DNA of 64,000 bases, taken from the NCBI RefSeq assembly GCF_000383855.1, contig NZ_KB912877.1, positions 4,023,005 through 4,087,004 on the forward strand, in the 5' to 3' direction. Position numbers and translations under genes: made by a program. The stretch's first letter is position 1. Every line of letters starts with the position of its first letter. The DNA comes from Methylobacter marinus A45. GTDB taxonomy: Bacteria; Pseudomonadota; Gammaproteobacteria; Methylococcales; Methylomonadaceae. Of the stretch, positions 28,647 to 38,508 are shown in pieces. Under the pieces are notes generated by a model. The model ran no database searches. It saw only the letters and a list, made by a program, of their open reading frames with translations, and was not told where the DNA came from.

Positions 28647-29117
28647 AAATCAGCATATTGAATGTTGCGATAACCTGGATCGTGACTGCACCCACAAGAA
28701 AAATGATGACTGGTTGAAAAAGGAGCCAGTTTCAGTTGCGCTGAAGAATTAAGGAACGCGCATAAAATAACTTCCTCAAATACGCGGATGAATTTCCGGT
28801 GTAGGTGCGGATTTATTTATGCCCTTCAGGGTATCCGCACAGTGCGAATACCCTGAAGGGCACAAGTGAGTTCGCACCTACAATTCCCTGATTTATTCCA
28901 TGCTCATTAGTAAAAATGCGATTGAGGCTTTTATTGTTCGGCATAACCCAAAGGCTCAACCGCTTAAATAGCGCCGCCGGGAAGTATCGGTGCGATTTGT
29001 TTGCATGAGCGCTGATGGTGTGGTTTAGTTTGCGGACTGTACAACATATTGTTTCAGCGCAACGCGGTGGTTCAGTTAAACCATAGACATCAAGTTGCGT
29101 AGAAAGAGAGAGACCAG
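28647..29117. other. Repeat-bearing gap between prfC and the cupin gene
   Basis: No gene is supported in these 471 bp. A large palindromic repeat occupies 28800-28882 and its right flank extends to 28908. The last 100 bp before the cupin gene should hold its promoter; no strong hexamer pair is evident. Confidence 0.5.
28800..28908. repeat. Palindromic dispersed repeat (GGTGCGNATTTATGCCCT family), full copy
   Basis: Outer arms TGTAGGTGCG and CGCACCTACA enclose a nested 13-bp perfect stem (GCCCTTCAGGGTA/TACCCTGAAGGGC). The right flank 28871-28908 matches 63724-63761 at 35 of 38 positions. A shorter related hairpin is at 49738-49772. Repetition in three intergenic sites shows it is a dispersed family. 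Confidence 0.7.
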
Positions 29118-29600
29118 ATGAGAATTTTTTTGCTAGCGGTAATTATTGTTTCTTTCGCAGGTTCCGCATTAGCCCAAGACAAAATCGATCGCATGCGTGC
29201 TGCTACCATGGAATCGTTTACGCCAGATACCGTTAAATGGAATGACGAACCGATACTCCCTAAAGGCGCTCAAAGTGTAGTTCTGGTTGGTGATCCAACC
29301 AAAGCAGGCGTTTTCATCGCTTGGTTAAAATTTCCGTCCAATTATCCGATACCACCGCACATGCACCCCTTTACGGAGGTAATCACAGTCCTGCGCGGCG
29401 AATTAGGAAATGGCATAGGTAATACATTCGACATGGAGAAGGGCGAGATGCTTAAAGCAGGTTCAAGTTTCGTATTACCCGCAGGTCACCCCCATTATGT
29501 CTGGACAACCGATGAGGAAACGATCGTCGAGCTAATCGCCACTGGACCATGGGATATCATGTATATAAATCCTGGCGATGATCCACGCAAGAAGAAATAG
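29118..29600 (+). CDS. Exported cupin-domain protein
   Basis: A 160-residue protein with a signal peptide ending in SALA-Q. The mature part is one cupin barrel. The first motif is IPPHMHPFTEVITVLRGELG, with two His and a Glu, and the second is LPAGHPHYVW, giving the usual metal-binding set. Such periplasmic cupins often carry unknown enzymatic or sensor roles. AGAGAGA lies before ATG 29118. Neighbouring genes give no hint about substrate. Confidence 0.85.
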   Translation: MRIFLLAVIIVSFAGSALAQDKIDRMRAATMESFTPDTVKWNDEPILPKGAQSVVLVGDPTKAGVFIAWLKFPSNYPIPPHMHPFTEVITVLRGELGNGIGNTFDMEKGEMLKAGSSFVLPAGHPHYVWTTDEETIVELIATGPWDIMYINPGDDPRKKK

Positions 29601-29655
29601 CACGGGTTGGAATGAGTTTGCCCCCCGGCTATTTTTGTCTCAGGAAGATATCGAG

Positions 29656-29696
29656 GTCAGGACTTGCGCATGCATACTGCATGCGCAAGTCCTGAC
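29656..29696. repeat. Perfect 19-bp palindrome (GGTCAGGACTTGC type)
   Basis: GTCAGGACTTGCGCATGCA and its exact complement are separated by 3 nt. It lies between the convergent cupin and peptidoglycan-binding lipoprotein genes and could stop transcription both ways. Palindromes of the GGTCAGG...CCTGACC type are commonly found beside REP-associated Y1 transposases; none is in this window. Confidence 0.65.
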
Positions 29697-29784
29697 CCCA
29701 CGCAGATGTGTAAAACTGACAATGGAGCTCGGCAATCAGGAAATTAAGGCTGCCATTACTGGCAAGTCAACCTGGCGCCTGCTT

Positions 29785-30348
29785 TTATCGGGTAATGCCT
29801 AATGCCTGTAGCGTTTCTTTGGTAATATGACCGGCAGCCAGACCCTTTTGCTTTTGAAAGCTTTCCAGGGCGGTCATGGTTTTCGGGCCGATTAAGCCAT
29901 CGACCGGCCCCGGGTTAAAGCCTGCATCGAGCAATCCCTGCTGGATCTTGCGCACTTCCGCAGGCGTGGGTTTAACGATTTCCGTGGCATCGCTTGCCGC
30001 TTTTTGATCGGTAGCAACGGCTGATGAGGTTTCGGTCTCAATTTCGGTTTCGGTATCGGGTGGAGGCAACAAAGCCTCAGCTGGTTCAGCGGCTTTACCT
30101 TCAGGAGGTTCGGGTATTTTATCAACCCCTGCCGGCTCGGGTTCGCTTTCCGGCGCCTCTATACGCTGCTCCGGCGTCTTTGGCGCATCGCTCTCAACCG
30201 GCGGAGCCGGCTTTGTCGGCACGCTTTCGGGAATAGTCTGTTCAGTTTCTTGGGTCGCCTCTTTCCGATCATCGCCGCAGCCGGATAGCAAGGCTGCCGC
30301 TACTATTAACAGAGTGATTTTTATACTGTCGTTCTGATTTTTTTTCAT
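29785..30348 (-). CDS. Lipoprotein with C-terminal peptidoglycan-binding domain
   Basis: A 187-residue protein. The lipobox is LLSGC near residue 24. A long Pro/Glu/Thr-rich linker spans about 28-125. A PG_binding_1 domain ends the chain (VRKIQQGLLDAGFNPGPVDG, then IGPKTMTALESFQKQKGL). It is probably anchored in a membrane leaflet with the domain reaching peptidoglycan. AGGAGCC lies before the ATG on the minus strand. It is transcribed in the same direction as pntAB but lies 66 nt downstream of pntB, so it could be at the end of that unit. Confidence 0.85.
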   Translation of the reverse strand: MKKNQNDSIKITLLIVAAALLSGCGDDRKEATQETEQTIPESVPTKPAPPVESDAPKTPEQRIEAPESEPEPAGVDKIPEPPEGKAAEPAEALLPPPDTETEIETETSSAVATDQKAASDATEIVKPTPAEVRKIQQGLLDAGFNPGPVDGLIGPKTMTALESFQKQKGLAAGHITKETLQALGITR

Positions 30349-30414
30349 TAGTAGGCTCCTTATATTAAAAAATAAGGTTCAAGGCGTAACAGGCATACCT
30401 TAAACCTTACTCAA

Positions 30415-31809
30415 TCAATGCTGCAATGCCTTCAACACCGCCTGCATCGTCTCATTGGCATCGCCGAACAGCATGCGCGTGTTTTCCAGTACAAACAACG
30501 GATTGCCGACGCCGGCATAGCCCGAGGCCATGCTGCGTTTCAGCGCAATCGTGGTGCCGCCTTTCCAGCATTCCAGTACCGGCATGCCGGCGATTGGGCT
30601 GTTGGGATCATCGAGCGCGGACGGGTTGACGATATCGTTGGCGCCGATCACGATCGTAACGTCGACATTGGGAAAATCCTCGTTGATTTCATCCATTTCA
30701 TAAACGATATCGTAGGGTACTTTGGCTTCCGCCAGCAATACGTTCATGTGTCCGGGCATGCGCCCCGCCACCGGATGGATGCCGAAGCGGACTTTCTTGC
30801 CTTTGTCCCGGAGCAGCTTGGTGATTTCATTGACCGTATGCTGGGCTTGCGCCACAGCCATGCCGTAGCCGGGAATGATCATGATATTTTTAGCCGCCAG
30901 CAGCATCTGCGCTGTTTCCTCGGCTTCGATAGGGTAGACGTCGCCTTCGACGGCAGCCGCCTCGCCACTTGAGCCGGTACCGAAACCGCCGGCGATGACG
31001 CTGATGAAATTGCGGTTCATGGCGCGGCACATGATGTAGCTGAGAATGGCGCCGCTACTGCCGACCAGGGCGCCGGTCACGATCAGCAAATCGTTGCTGA
31101 GCATAAAACCGGTGGCCGCGGCGGCCCAACCCGAATAGCTGTTCAGCATCGACACGACCACCGGCATGTCAGCCCCGCCGATGGCCATGACCATATGCAC
31201 GCCGAAAGCCAGCGCGATGAATGTCATGATCAACAGCGGCCAAAAACCGCCGCCGCTTTCGGCCTGTTCGAGAAACACCTGGCCCAAGCCGATAACGAAA
31301 ATCAGCAAGGCCAGATTCAGCCAGTGACGTAACGGAATCAGAACCGGCTTGCCATTGATTTTGCCGCTGAGCTTGCCGAAGGCGATTACCGAGCCTGAGA
31401 ACGTGACGGCGCCAATTAAAACGCCGATATAAATTTCCGTTTCATGAATCGTTTTCTCGACACCCGAAAGACTGGCGCCGGTATCCATGAAATTGGCGTA
31501 ACCGACCAGAACCGCAGCCAGGCCAACCAGGCTGTGCATGATGGCGACCAGTTCGGGCATTTGCGTCATCTCAACCCTTAAGGCCGCCTTGGCGCCGATA
31601 GCGCCGCCGACCAGCAAGGCCAGAATTAAAATGACATAAGCATTAACCGCATCGCTTAACGCGGTGGCGATGATGGCGATGGCCATGCCGGCCATGCCGT
31701 AATAATTGCCGCGGCGGGCGGTTTCCTGATGGCTTAAACCGCTCAGGCTTAAAATGAACAGAATGGTGGCGGCGATGTAAGACATCGTGACTAAGCTTTG
31801 AGACATCAT
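30415..31809 (-). CDS. pntB: NAD(P) transhydrogenase subunit beta
   Basis: A 464-residue inner-membrane protein with about nine helices (1-265) and a C-terminal NADP(H)-binding domain III. The latter shows [18 protein letters not shown] and [23 protein letters not shown] (in parts), both hallmark motifs. It couples proton entry to hydride transfer from NADH to NADP+. Two adjacent ATGs exist; the second (31806) has better spacing (6 nt) from AGGAGG, while 31809 is the longer form. It follows pntA by 8 nt. Confidence 0.95.
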   Translation of the reverse strand: MMSQSLVTMSYIAATILFILSLSGLSHQETARRGNYYGMAGMAIAIIATALSDAVNAYVILILALLVGGAIGAKAALRVEMTQMPELVAIMHSLVGLAAVLVGYANFMDTGASLSGVEKTIHETEIYIGVLIGAVTFSGSVIAFGKLSGKINGKPVLIPLRHWLNLALLIFVIGLGQVFLEQAESGGGFWPLLIMTFIALAFGVHMVMAIGGADMPVVVSMLNSYSGWAAAATGFMLSNDLLIVTGALVGSSGAILSYIMCRAMNRNFISVIAGGFGTGSSGEAAAVEGDVYPIEAEETAQMLLAAKNIMIIPGYGMAVAQAQHTVNEITKLLRDKGKKVRFGIHPVAGRMPGHMNVLLAEAKVPYDIVYEMDEINEDFPNVDVTIVIGANDIVNPSALDDPNSPIAGMPVLECWKGGTTIALKRSMASGYAGVGNPLFVLENTRMLFGDANETMQAVLKALQH

Positions 31810-31817
31810 ATCCCTCC

Positions 31818-33383
31818 TTATTTCCTGAACATTTCAAGCATGCGGCGCGTGACTAAAAAGCCGCCGGCAATATTGATGGACGCAATGAGTATGGCCAGGC
31901 CGGCCAGAATACTGACGATGGCGCCCGGTGCTGAAATCTGGACCAGCGCGCCGATCACGATGATGCCGCTGATGGCGTTGGTCACGCTCATCAGCGGCGT
32001 ATGCAGCGACGGCGTTACATTCCAGATCACCTGATAACCGATGAAGCAGGCCAGCACAAAGACGGTAAAATGCGACATGAAAGAGGTCGGCGCGACAGAG
32101 CCGATACCGAACAGGGCAAGCCCGCCGACAATTAACGGCATCAGTTGTTTGATGGAATCGGGAATTGCGGATTTTTTTTCTTGTGCCTGGACGGCGGGAT
32201 AGGCGGGGGCGTCTGTTTGCGGAGGAGGGGCAACCGATAACTTGGGCGGTGGCGGCGGCCAGGTGATCTTACCTTCCTTGATGACCGTCGTGCCGCGTAT
32301 CACCTCATCGTCCATGTTGACGTTGAGCACCCCGTTCTTTTCGGGGCAGAGCTCCGTCAATAGATGCCTGAGGTTGGTCGCGTAAAGCTGGCTGGACTGG
32401 TTGGCCAGACGGCTGGGCAGGTTGGTATAACCGATAATCGTCACGTCGAGTTTGACAACCACTTTGTCCTTCTCGGTCAGGGCGCAGTTGCCGCCTTGTT
32501 CGGCCGCCAGATCGACGATGACGCTGCCCGGCTTCATCGACTTGACCATGCCCTGGGTAATCAATTCGGGCGCGGGCTTGCCCGGAATCAGGGCCGTGGT
32601 GATGATGATGTCGACTTCCATGGCCTGGCGCGCGAACAGCGCCATTTCGGCTTCAATAAATTCCTTCGACATGGTTTTGGCGTAACCGCCGGTTCCAGAG
32701 CCTTCCTCTTCAAAATCCAGCATCAGAAACTCGGCATCCATGCTTTCAATCTGTTCCTTGACCTCAGGCCGCGTATCGAAGGCTCTAACAATTGCTCCCA
32801 TTCCCTTGGCCGTGCCGATGGCCGCAAGGCCCGCAACACCGGCGCCGATCACCAATACCTTGGCGGGAGGGATTTTGCCGGCGGCGGTAATCTGGCCGGT
32901 AAAGAAACGGCCGAAATGCTGCGCCGCCTCAATGACGGCCCTGTAGCCGGCGATGTTGGCCATGGAACTGAGGGCATCGAGTTTTTGTGCCCGGGATATG
33001 CGCGGCACGCTGTCCATGGCCAGCACGGTCGCGCCCTTGGCGGCGAGTTTTTGCATTAATTCTTCGTTTTGCGCCGGCCAGATAAAGCTGATCAAGTGAC
33101 GGCCCTGGGATAGAAGTTCAACCTCGTCGATAGCCAGTTCAGGATGGCGTTCAGGCGGCCTGACCTTCATGATGATGTCAGCGTTTTTCCAAAGCGCCTT
33201 GGTCGATTTAACGATTGTGACGCCGACTTCTTTATAGGCCTCGTCCGAAATATCGGCACCTGCGCCGGCGCCGCTTTCCAGGCTGACTTCAAAGCCCATT
33301 TTAATGATTTTTTCCGCCGCTTCTGGCGTTGTAGCTACACGTTTTTCACCCTCATGAATCTCTTTGGGTATACCGATCTTCAT
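31818..33383 (-). CDS. pntA: NAD(P) transhydrogenase subunit alpha
   Basis: A 521-residue protein with the NAD(H)-binding domain I (about 1-375; [20 protein letters not shown] at the start and [20 protein letters not shown] for NAD), a Pro-rich linker, and four C-terminal membrane helices. This is the fused E. coli-type alpha chain. Start 33383 is chosen because GGGGA lies 5 nt upstream and it gives the conserved N terminus; an upstream in-frame start adds 20 unlike residues. It is the first gene of pntAB. Confidence 0.95.
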   Translation of the reverse strand: MKIGIPKEIHEGEKRVATTPEAAEKIIKMGFEVSLESGAGAGADISDEAYKEVGVTIVKSTKALWKNADIIMKVRPPERHPELAIDEVELLSQGRHLISFIWPAQNEELMQKLAAKGATVLAMDSVPRISRAQKLDALSSMANIAGYRAVIEAAQHFGRFFTGQITAAGKIPPAKVLVIGAGVAGLAAIGTAKGMGAIVRAFDTRPEVKEQIESMDAEFLMLDFEEEGSGTGGYAKTMSKEFIEAEMALFARQAMEVDIIITTALIPGKPAPELITQGMVKSMKPGSVIVDLAAEQGGNCALTEKDKVVVKLDVTIIGYTNLPSRLANQSSQLYATNLRHLLTELCPEKNGVLNVNMDDEVIRGTTVIKEGKITWPPPPPKLSVAPPPQTDAPAYPAVQAQEKKSAIPDSIKQLMPLIVGGLALFGIGSVAPTSFMSHFTVFVLACFIGYQVIWNVTPSLHTPLMSVTNAISGIIVIGALVQISAPGAIVSILAGLAILIASINIAGGFLVTRRMLEMFRK

Positions 33384-33584
33384 ACAGTCCCCTTTGTTGT
33401 TTGAGTTATTTAGGAGTAATTCCAGCAAGATTTTGAATAACAATTAAAAACCTTACCGCTGAGCATAGGAGATTAGGACCGGTTTTTCAATAAAAAATAA
33501 AGCATTGCAGAGAACGCCGTTTTTTAGGCGCGTGAGCATGAGCGGTCGGCTGCATAATGGCGGAAATGGCTTGAACAGCGCTTG

Positions 33585-35840
33585 CTACAATTTCGCGCCG
33601 CGCAACCTGAGGGCATTGCCGATTACTGATACGGAGCTCAAGCTCATGGCGGCAGCGGCAATCATCGGGCTGAGCAGCAGGCCGAAGAACGGAAACAGAA
33701 CCCCGGCGGCGATAGGAATGCCGGCAAAATTGTAAACGAAGGCGAAGAACAGATTTTGTTTGATGTTAGCCATCGTCTGCCGGCTCAGCCGTCGGGCACG
33801 GGCAATCCCACGCAGATCGCCTTTCACGAGCGTGACACCGGCGCTTTCCATGGCCACGTCCGTGCCTGTGCCCATGGCGATGCCGACATGCGCCCGAGCC
33901 AGCGCCGGCGCATCGTTGATGCCGTCGCCGGCCATGGTCACGATACGGCCTTCGGCCTGCAGACGCTTGACCATATCGGCCTTCTGATCGGGCAGGACTT
34001 CGGCCATGATCTCGTCGATACCGAGCTTGTCGGCGACGGCCTGGGCTGTGGTACGGCTGTCGCCCGTGAGCATCACGATGCGGATGTGCTCGTGATGCAG
34101 CGCCCGGATGGCGTCGGGCGTGCTGTCCTTGATCGGATCGGCCACGCCGACGAGCCCCGCCGGCCTGCCGTCGGCCGAGACGAACATGACGGTCTGGCCG
34201 TCGCCGCGCAGTTCCTCGGCGCGGGCTGCAAGATCGCCCGGCTCGATGTCCAGGCTGGCCATCAGTGCGCGGTTGCCGAGCGCGATGTCATGGCCATCGA
34301 CGCGGCCTTTGACGCCCTGGCCGGTAACGGAGGCAAAATCCTCGACGCGGGTCAGGTCGATACCGCGGTCCTCGGCCCCCTTGACGATGGCTTCCGCCAG
34401 CGGATGCTCGCTGCCGCGTTCGATGCTCGCGGCGAAACGCAAAAGGTCGTTTTCTCCAATGTTATCGGCAGTCGTGACACTGACGAGTTTCGGCTTGCCC
34501 TCGGTCAGCGTCCCGGTCTTGTCCACGACCAGCGTGTCGATTTTACGCATCAGCTCGATGGCTTCGGCGTTTTTGAACAGAATGCCGGCGCCGGCGCCTT
34601 TGCCCGTCGCCACCATGATGGACATGGGCGTCGCCAGGCCGAGGGCGCACGGACAGGCAATGATCAGCACGGCGATGGCGTTGATGAGCGCGTAGGCCAT
34701 GCGCGGCTCGGGTCCGGCAACAGACCAGACGATAAACGTGATGATCGCGATAACGACCACGACGGGTACGAAATAGCCGGCGATGATGTCGGCCAGCTTC
34801 TGAATCGGCGCGCGGGTGCGCTGCGCCTCGGCCACCATCGCCACGATGCGCGACAGCAGCGTTTCCGCGCCGACTTTTTCGGCGCGCATGACCAGGCCGC
34901 CGGTGTTGTTGATGGTCGAGCCGATGACGCGGTCGCCTTCGTGCTTTTCGGCCGGGATCGGCTCGCCCGTGACCATCGATTCATCCACCGAACTGGCGCC
35001 TTCCAGCACCACGCCGTCCACCGGTATTTTCTCGCCCGGCCGCACGCGCAGCCGGTCGCCGGCCTGCACCGCATCCAGCGGTACATCCGCCTCGGTGCCG
35101 TCGTCGGCCAGACGGCGCGCCGTTGTCGCCTGCATGCCCAGCAATTTTTTGATGGCCTGGCTAGTTTGGCTGCGGGCGCGCAGTTCGATGACCTGACCGA
35201 GCAGGATCAGGGTCACGATCACGGAGGCGGCCTCGAAGTAGATGCCAACCTCGCCGTGCTCGCGGAACGAAGCGGGAAAAATGTCCGGGAACAGGGCCGC
35301 GATCACGCTGTAGACATAGGCTACGCTGACGCCCAGCCCGATCAGCGTGAACATGTTGAGGCTGCGGTTTTTTACCGATTGCACGGCGCGAACGTAAAAC
35401 GGCCAGGCCGACCACAGGCAGACCGGGGTCGCCAATACCAGCTCAATGAGCGTGCGGGTCCGCATCGAGAAAAGTTGTGAAACAGGCTGCCCGGGCAGCA
35501 TGTCGCCCATGGCAACGATGACCAGCGGCACGGTCAACGCGGCGGCAAACCAGAACCGGCGGCTCATGTCCGTCAGTTCGGGGTTCTGTTCGGCTTGCCC
35601 GGCATCGACTGTCCTGGGCTCAAGCGCCATGCCGCAGATAGGGCAATTGCCCGGCTCGTCACGGACGATTTCCGGATGCATCGGGCAGACCCATTCGGTA
35701 TGGGATACGGGCCGGGGCATTTCGACCGGCTCAAGCGCCATGCCGCACTTTGGGCAGTTTCCTGGCCGGAGGGACTGAATTTCGGGATGCATGGGGCAGG
35801 TGTAATGGGCTGTTGTCGTGCTGTTGTCGATGCTTGACAT
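33585..35840 (-). CDS. copA: Copper-translocating P1B-type ATPase with two N-terminal heavy-metal-binding domains
   Basis: 751 residues from ATG 35840 (AAGG 9 nt upstream). The N terminus has two tandem HMBD modules, each CPMHPEI followed by GNCPxCGMALEP (about 13-40 and 55-85), instead of the ferredoxin-like CxxC domains. The transmembrane metal motif is [11 protein letters not shown], the phosphorylation site [10 protein letters not shown], and the hinge [10 protein letters not shown]. This points to Cu+ or Ag+ efflux from the cytoplasm. No CueR-type regulator or chaperone is adjacent. The symbol is by family; silP-like naming is equally possible. Confidence 0.9.
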   Translation of the reverse strand: MSSIDNSTTTAHYTCPMHPEIQSLRPGNCPKCGMALEPVEMPRPVSHTEWVCPMHPEIVRDEPGNCPICGMALEPRTVDAGQAEQNPELTDMSRRFWFAAALTVPLVIVAMGDMLPGQPVSQLFSMRTRTLIELVLATPVCLWSAWPFYVRAVQSVKNRSLNMFTLIGLGVSVAYVYSVIAALFPDIFPASFREHGEVGIYFEAASVIVTLILLGQVIELRARSQTSQAIKKLLGMQATTARRLADDGTEADVPLDAVQAGDRLRVRPGEKIPVDGVVLEGASSVDESMVTGEPIPAEKHEGDRVIGSTINNTGGLVMRAEKVGAETLLSRIVAMVAEAQRTRAPIQKLADIIAGYFVPVVVVIAIITFIVWSVAGPEPRMAYALINAIAVLIIACPCALGLATPMSIMVATGKGAGAGILFKNAEAIELMRKIDTLVVDKTGTLTEGKPKLVSVTTADNIGENDLLRFAASIERGSEHPLAEAIVKGAEDRGIDLTRVEDFASVTGQGVKGRVDGHDIALGNRALMASLDIEPGDLAARAEELRGDGQTVMFVSADGRPAGLVGVADPIKDSTPDAIRALHHEHIRIVMLTGDSRTTAQAVADKLGIDEIMAEVLPDQKADMVKRLQAEGRIVTMAGDGINDAPALARAHVGIAMGTGTDVAMESAGVTLVKGDLRGIARARRLSRQTMANIKQNLFFAFVYNFAGIPIAAGVLFPFFGLLLSPMIAAAAMSLSSVSVIGNALRLRGAKL

Positions 35841-35931
35841 GTTTGTGTACCTTATTATTAGAATTATCAACGTTTTCCTTCTCCGGTCCGGGGAGCCGGA
35901 TGGCGCATGTTGCCGCAGAGGACTGCCAGGG

Positions 35932-35962
35932 TCATTTCCTGTCCATGCGGTCATTCGTGTCG
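35932..35962. repeat. Fragment shared with the MITE at 41642-41774
   Basis: The stretch TCATTTCCTGTCCATGCGGT and its downstream TTCGTG recur at 41742-41769. Here only that right part of the element is found, in the gap between the copper ATPase and the alcohol dehydrogenase genes, so it is probably a remnant. Confidence 0.6.
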
Positions 35963-35986
35963 CCTAGAGGCGCCTGCTTTTGGCCT

Positions 35987-37012
35987 TCAATCGACTTTCA
36001 GCACCTTGGCGCCGCGGATTCTGCCCGTTTTCAGTTCGACCAGAGCCTCGTTGGCCTGTTCCAGCGCGAATATCTGAACTTCGGGAGCCACGTTCATTTC
36101 AGCGGCCAGGTCCAGAAATTCCAGGACATCGGTCCGGGTGATGTTGGCGACGCTCTTGATTTCCTTTTCCTGCCAGAGATGTTGCGGATAATCCAGTTGC
36201 AGCAGGCTCTGCTTGTCGCCTTCCTTGCGGATCGCGTTGATTACAAGCCGGCCGCCCGCATCGAGGTTCGCCAGGGCTTCCACGACGGGCAGCCAGGCCG
36301 GTGTTGTGTCTATGATGCTGTCCAGTTTACAGGGCGCCCGTTCGCTTGTCTCGCCGGCCCAGACGGCGCCCAGTTCCAGGGCGAATGCGCGCTCTTCGGC
36401 GCTTCTGGCAAACACGAACACGTCGGTGTTAGGATAGCGGAACCGGGCCATTTTCAGAACCAGATGGCCCGATGCGCCAAATCCCGTCAAACCCAAACGC
36501 TGTCCATCCTCAAGCCCGGTCAGCCGCAGAGACCGGTAACCGATGGCGCCGGCGCATAATAACGGAGCGGCCTGCAGATCGGAAAAGGCGTTAGGTATCC
36601 GGTAAGCGAAATCCTCGCTCACCGTCATGTACTCAGCATAGCCGCCATTGGTATCGCGGCCGGTGGCCTCGAAATCAGGGCATAGATTCTCATGACCGGC
36701 CCGGCAGAACTTGCATGTCCCGCAAGCGGAAAAAATCCAGGCGATGCCAACCCGGTCGCCCGGTTTGAGCTGCTGTACGCTGCTTCCGACTGTGTGAACA
36801 CGGCCCACGACCTGGTGCCCGGGGATAACCGGCAAGTACGGCGGTGGGGTTCTGCCCTCGATTTCATCGAGTTCGGTGTGGCAAACACCGCATGCGGAAA
36901 CCTTGAGCAGGATTTCCTTGTCTCCCGGAACGGGGATCGGGACCTCCATCAATTCAAGCGGCGTCTGGTGTTCTTTTAAATCGCAGAGCTGTTTCAATAC
37001 CATCGCTTTCAT
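35987..37012 (-). CDS. Zinc-dependent alcohol dehydrogenase
   Basis: 341 residues from ATG 37012 (AAGG 8 nt upstream), giving MKAMVLKQ; an upstream start would add 29 residues. The catalytic zinc site is GVCHTELDE with a GHQ in place of the common GHE. The four-cysteine structural zinc loop is CGTCKFCRAGHENLC. The nucleotide fold carries LTGFGASGHLVLKMARF. It is a medium-chain dehydrogenase/reductase that oxidises primary alcohols or reduces aldehydes. In a one-carbon organism it could act on formaldehyde or ethanol, but that is only a guess. Confidence 0.9.
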   Translation of the reverse strand: MKAMVLKQLCDLKEHQTPLELMEVPIPVPGDKEILLKVSACGVCHTELDEIEGRTPPPYLPVIPGHQVVGRVHTVGSSVQQLKPGDRVGIAWIFSACGTCKFCRAGHENLCPDFEATGRDTNGGYAEYMTVSEDFAYRIPNAFSDLQAAPLLCAGAIGYRSLRLTGLEDGQRLGLTGFGASGHLVLKMARFRYPNTDVFVFARSAEERAFALELGAVWAGETSERAPCKLDSIIDTTPAWLPVVEALANLDAGGRLVINAIRKEGDKQSLLQLDYPQHLWQEKEIKSVANITRTDVLEFLDLAAEMNVAPEVQIFALEQANEALVELKTGRIRGAKVLKVD

Positions 37013-37154
37013 GGGATTACCTTTAGGAATTGGCTGTTGTTGGATTCGAAAGGCTGTTTGCCTGGCGGTTCCGTAATCAGGTTCAGGGTATGGTATCATC
37101 CTGGCTCACTTATCTCCTCAGTCGCGCCGGTAACGGTAAGAGGCGGCTCATACA

Positions 37155-38462
37155 ATGGACATCGGTCTTATCCTTATCTTAATTGTTATCAATGGCATTT
37201 TCTCAATGTCGGAAATGTCGGTTGTTTCTTCCCGAAAAGCGCGCCTGCAGAAGCTGGCGGCCGAGCGGCGTTCGGGTGCCAATACGGCGCTTAAACTGCA
37301 CGAAGAACCGTCCCGTTTTCTGTCGACTATCCAAATTGGCATCACCTCCGTCGGCATTCTGACCGGTGCGCTGGGCGAAGAAACACTGGCGGTGCCCATC
37401 TATGAGCAGCTGGTCAAAATTCCGGCTTTCGAACCGCATGCCAGAGGCGTCGCCCTGACCTTGACGGTGGTTTTAATCACATATTTTTCCGTGGTGGTCG
37501 GCGAACTCGTCCCTAAGCGTCTGGCTTTGCTGTACTCGGAAGGCATTGCCGTTGTGATTGCCCGCCCGATGAGTTTTTTATCCAGAATTGCCAGCCCATT
37601 GGTCTGGCTGCTGTCGGTTTCAGGGAACTTGCTGCTCCGCCTCATCGGCGCTCACCGTCCCCGGCCGGCTTCGGTCACCAACGAGGAAATCAGGTTATTG
37701 ATGGAAATGGGTTCCGAAACCGGTGTTTTCCATGCCAGCGAGAGTAAATTGGTTTCCAATGTGCTGAGATTGGATGAACAGCGTGTCGGCGCCATTATGA
37801 CACCGCGCAAGGAGGTTTTCGCTATTGACCTGGCGGCTCCGGAAGATGAAGTCAAGCTGAAAATTGCTGATTGCCAGTATGAGCGTCTGGTGGTTTGCCG
37901 GGACGGCCTGGAAAATGTACTCGGGATTCTGCATCGCGGCGATCTGTTGAAATCGATGATGGAAGGCCGGTTCAATATCGAGAAAACAATGCGTCCGCCG
38001 CTTTATATGCCCGATTCCATCACGCTCACTCATCTGCTGGAGCTATTCCGGAAAGAGCATGACGATATTGCCCTGATCGTCGACGAATACGGCGAGTTGG
38101 AGGGTCTAGTCACGCTCACCGACGTTTTTACCGCTATCGTCGGCGATTTCCCGACGGCGGAATCCGAACTCGATCCCGATGTGGTCCAGCGCGAAGACGG
38201 TTCGTGGCTTATTGATGGCGGGGTGTCGATAGCAAGATTGAAGTCGGTGCTTGATATAGACACCGATTTTCCCGGCGAGGCAGATAAGGCCTACAATACG
38301 ACCGGTGGCTTCATTCTGTACCGCCTGGAAAGGGTTCCGCACCTGACGGACAGCTTTGAATATGGCGATTGGCGTTTCGAAGTGGTGGACCTTGACGGAA
38401 CGCGCATCGATAAGGTTTTGATCACGCGCAGGAATAAAAGAAGCCGCCGCAAGGCCGGATGA
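37155..38462 (+). CDS. CNNM/HlyC-CorC family membrane protein (DUF21-CBS-CorC_HlyC)
   Basis: A 435-residue protein. The N-terminal DUF21 domain has 3-4 membrane helices (to about 195), with GELVPKRLALLYSE as its signature. A CBS pair follows (about 215-335), with DDIALIVDEYGELEGLVTLTD typical of the second CBS. A C-terminal CorC_HlyC domain ends the chain. Relatives move or regulate Mg2+/Co2+; older names call them hemolysins, without evidence here. It is divergent from the alcohol dehydrogenase gene and convergent with the sensor kinase gene. Confidence 0.9.
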   Translation: MDIGLILILIVINGIFSMSEMSVVSSRKARLQKLAAERRSGANTALKLHEEPSRFLSTIQIGITSVGILTGALGEETLAVPIYEQLVKIPAFEPHARGVALTLTVVLITYFSVVVGELVPKRLALLYSEGIAVVIARPMSFLSRIASPLVWLLSVSGNLLLRLIGAHRPRPASVTNEEIRLLMEMGSETGVFHASESKLVSNVLRLDEQRVGAIMTPRKEVFAIDLAAPEDEVKLKIADCQYERLVVCRDGLENVLGILHRGDLLKSMMEGRFNIEKTMRPPLYMPDSITLTHLLELFRKEHDDIALIVDEYGELEGLVTLTDVFTAIVGDFPTAESELDPDVVQREDGSWLIDGGVSIARLKSVLDIDTDFPGEADKAYNTTGGFILYRLERVPHLTDSFEYGDWRFEVVDLDGTRIDKVLITRRNKRSRRKAG

Positions 38463-38508
38463 GGGCTGCCGTCCCAACCTGTGGCGGCATGCCCGGGAGC
38501 CGGAATGG

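Noticed and set aside
33756-35480. A 574-codon open frame on the plus strand opposite the copper ATPase gene
   Set aside because: It is a mirror frame of a well-supported gene in GC-rich DNA; its translation is His/Asp/Arg-rich with no domain.
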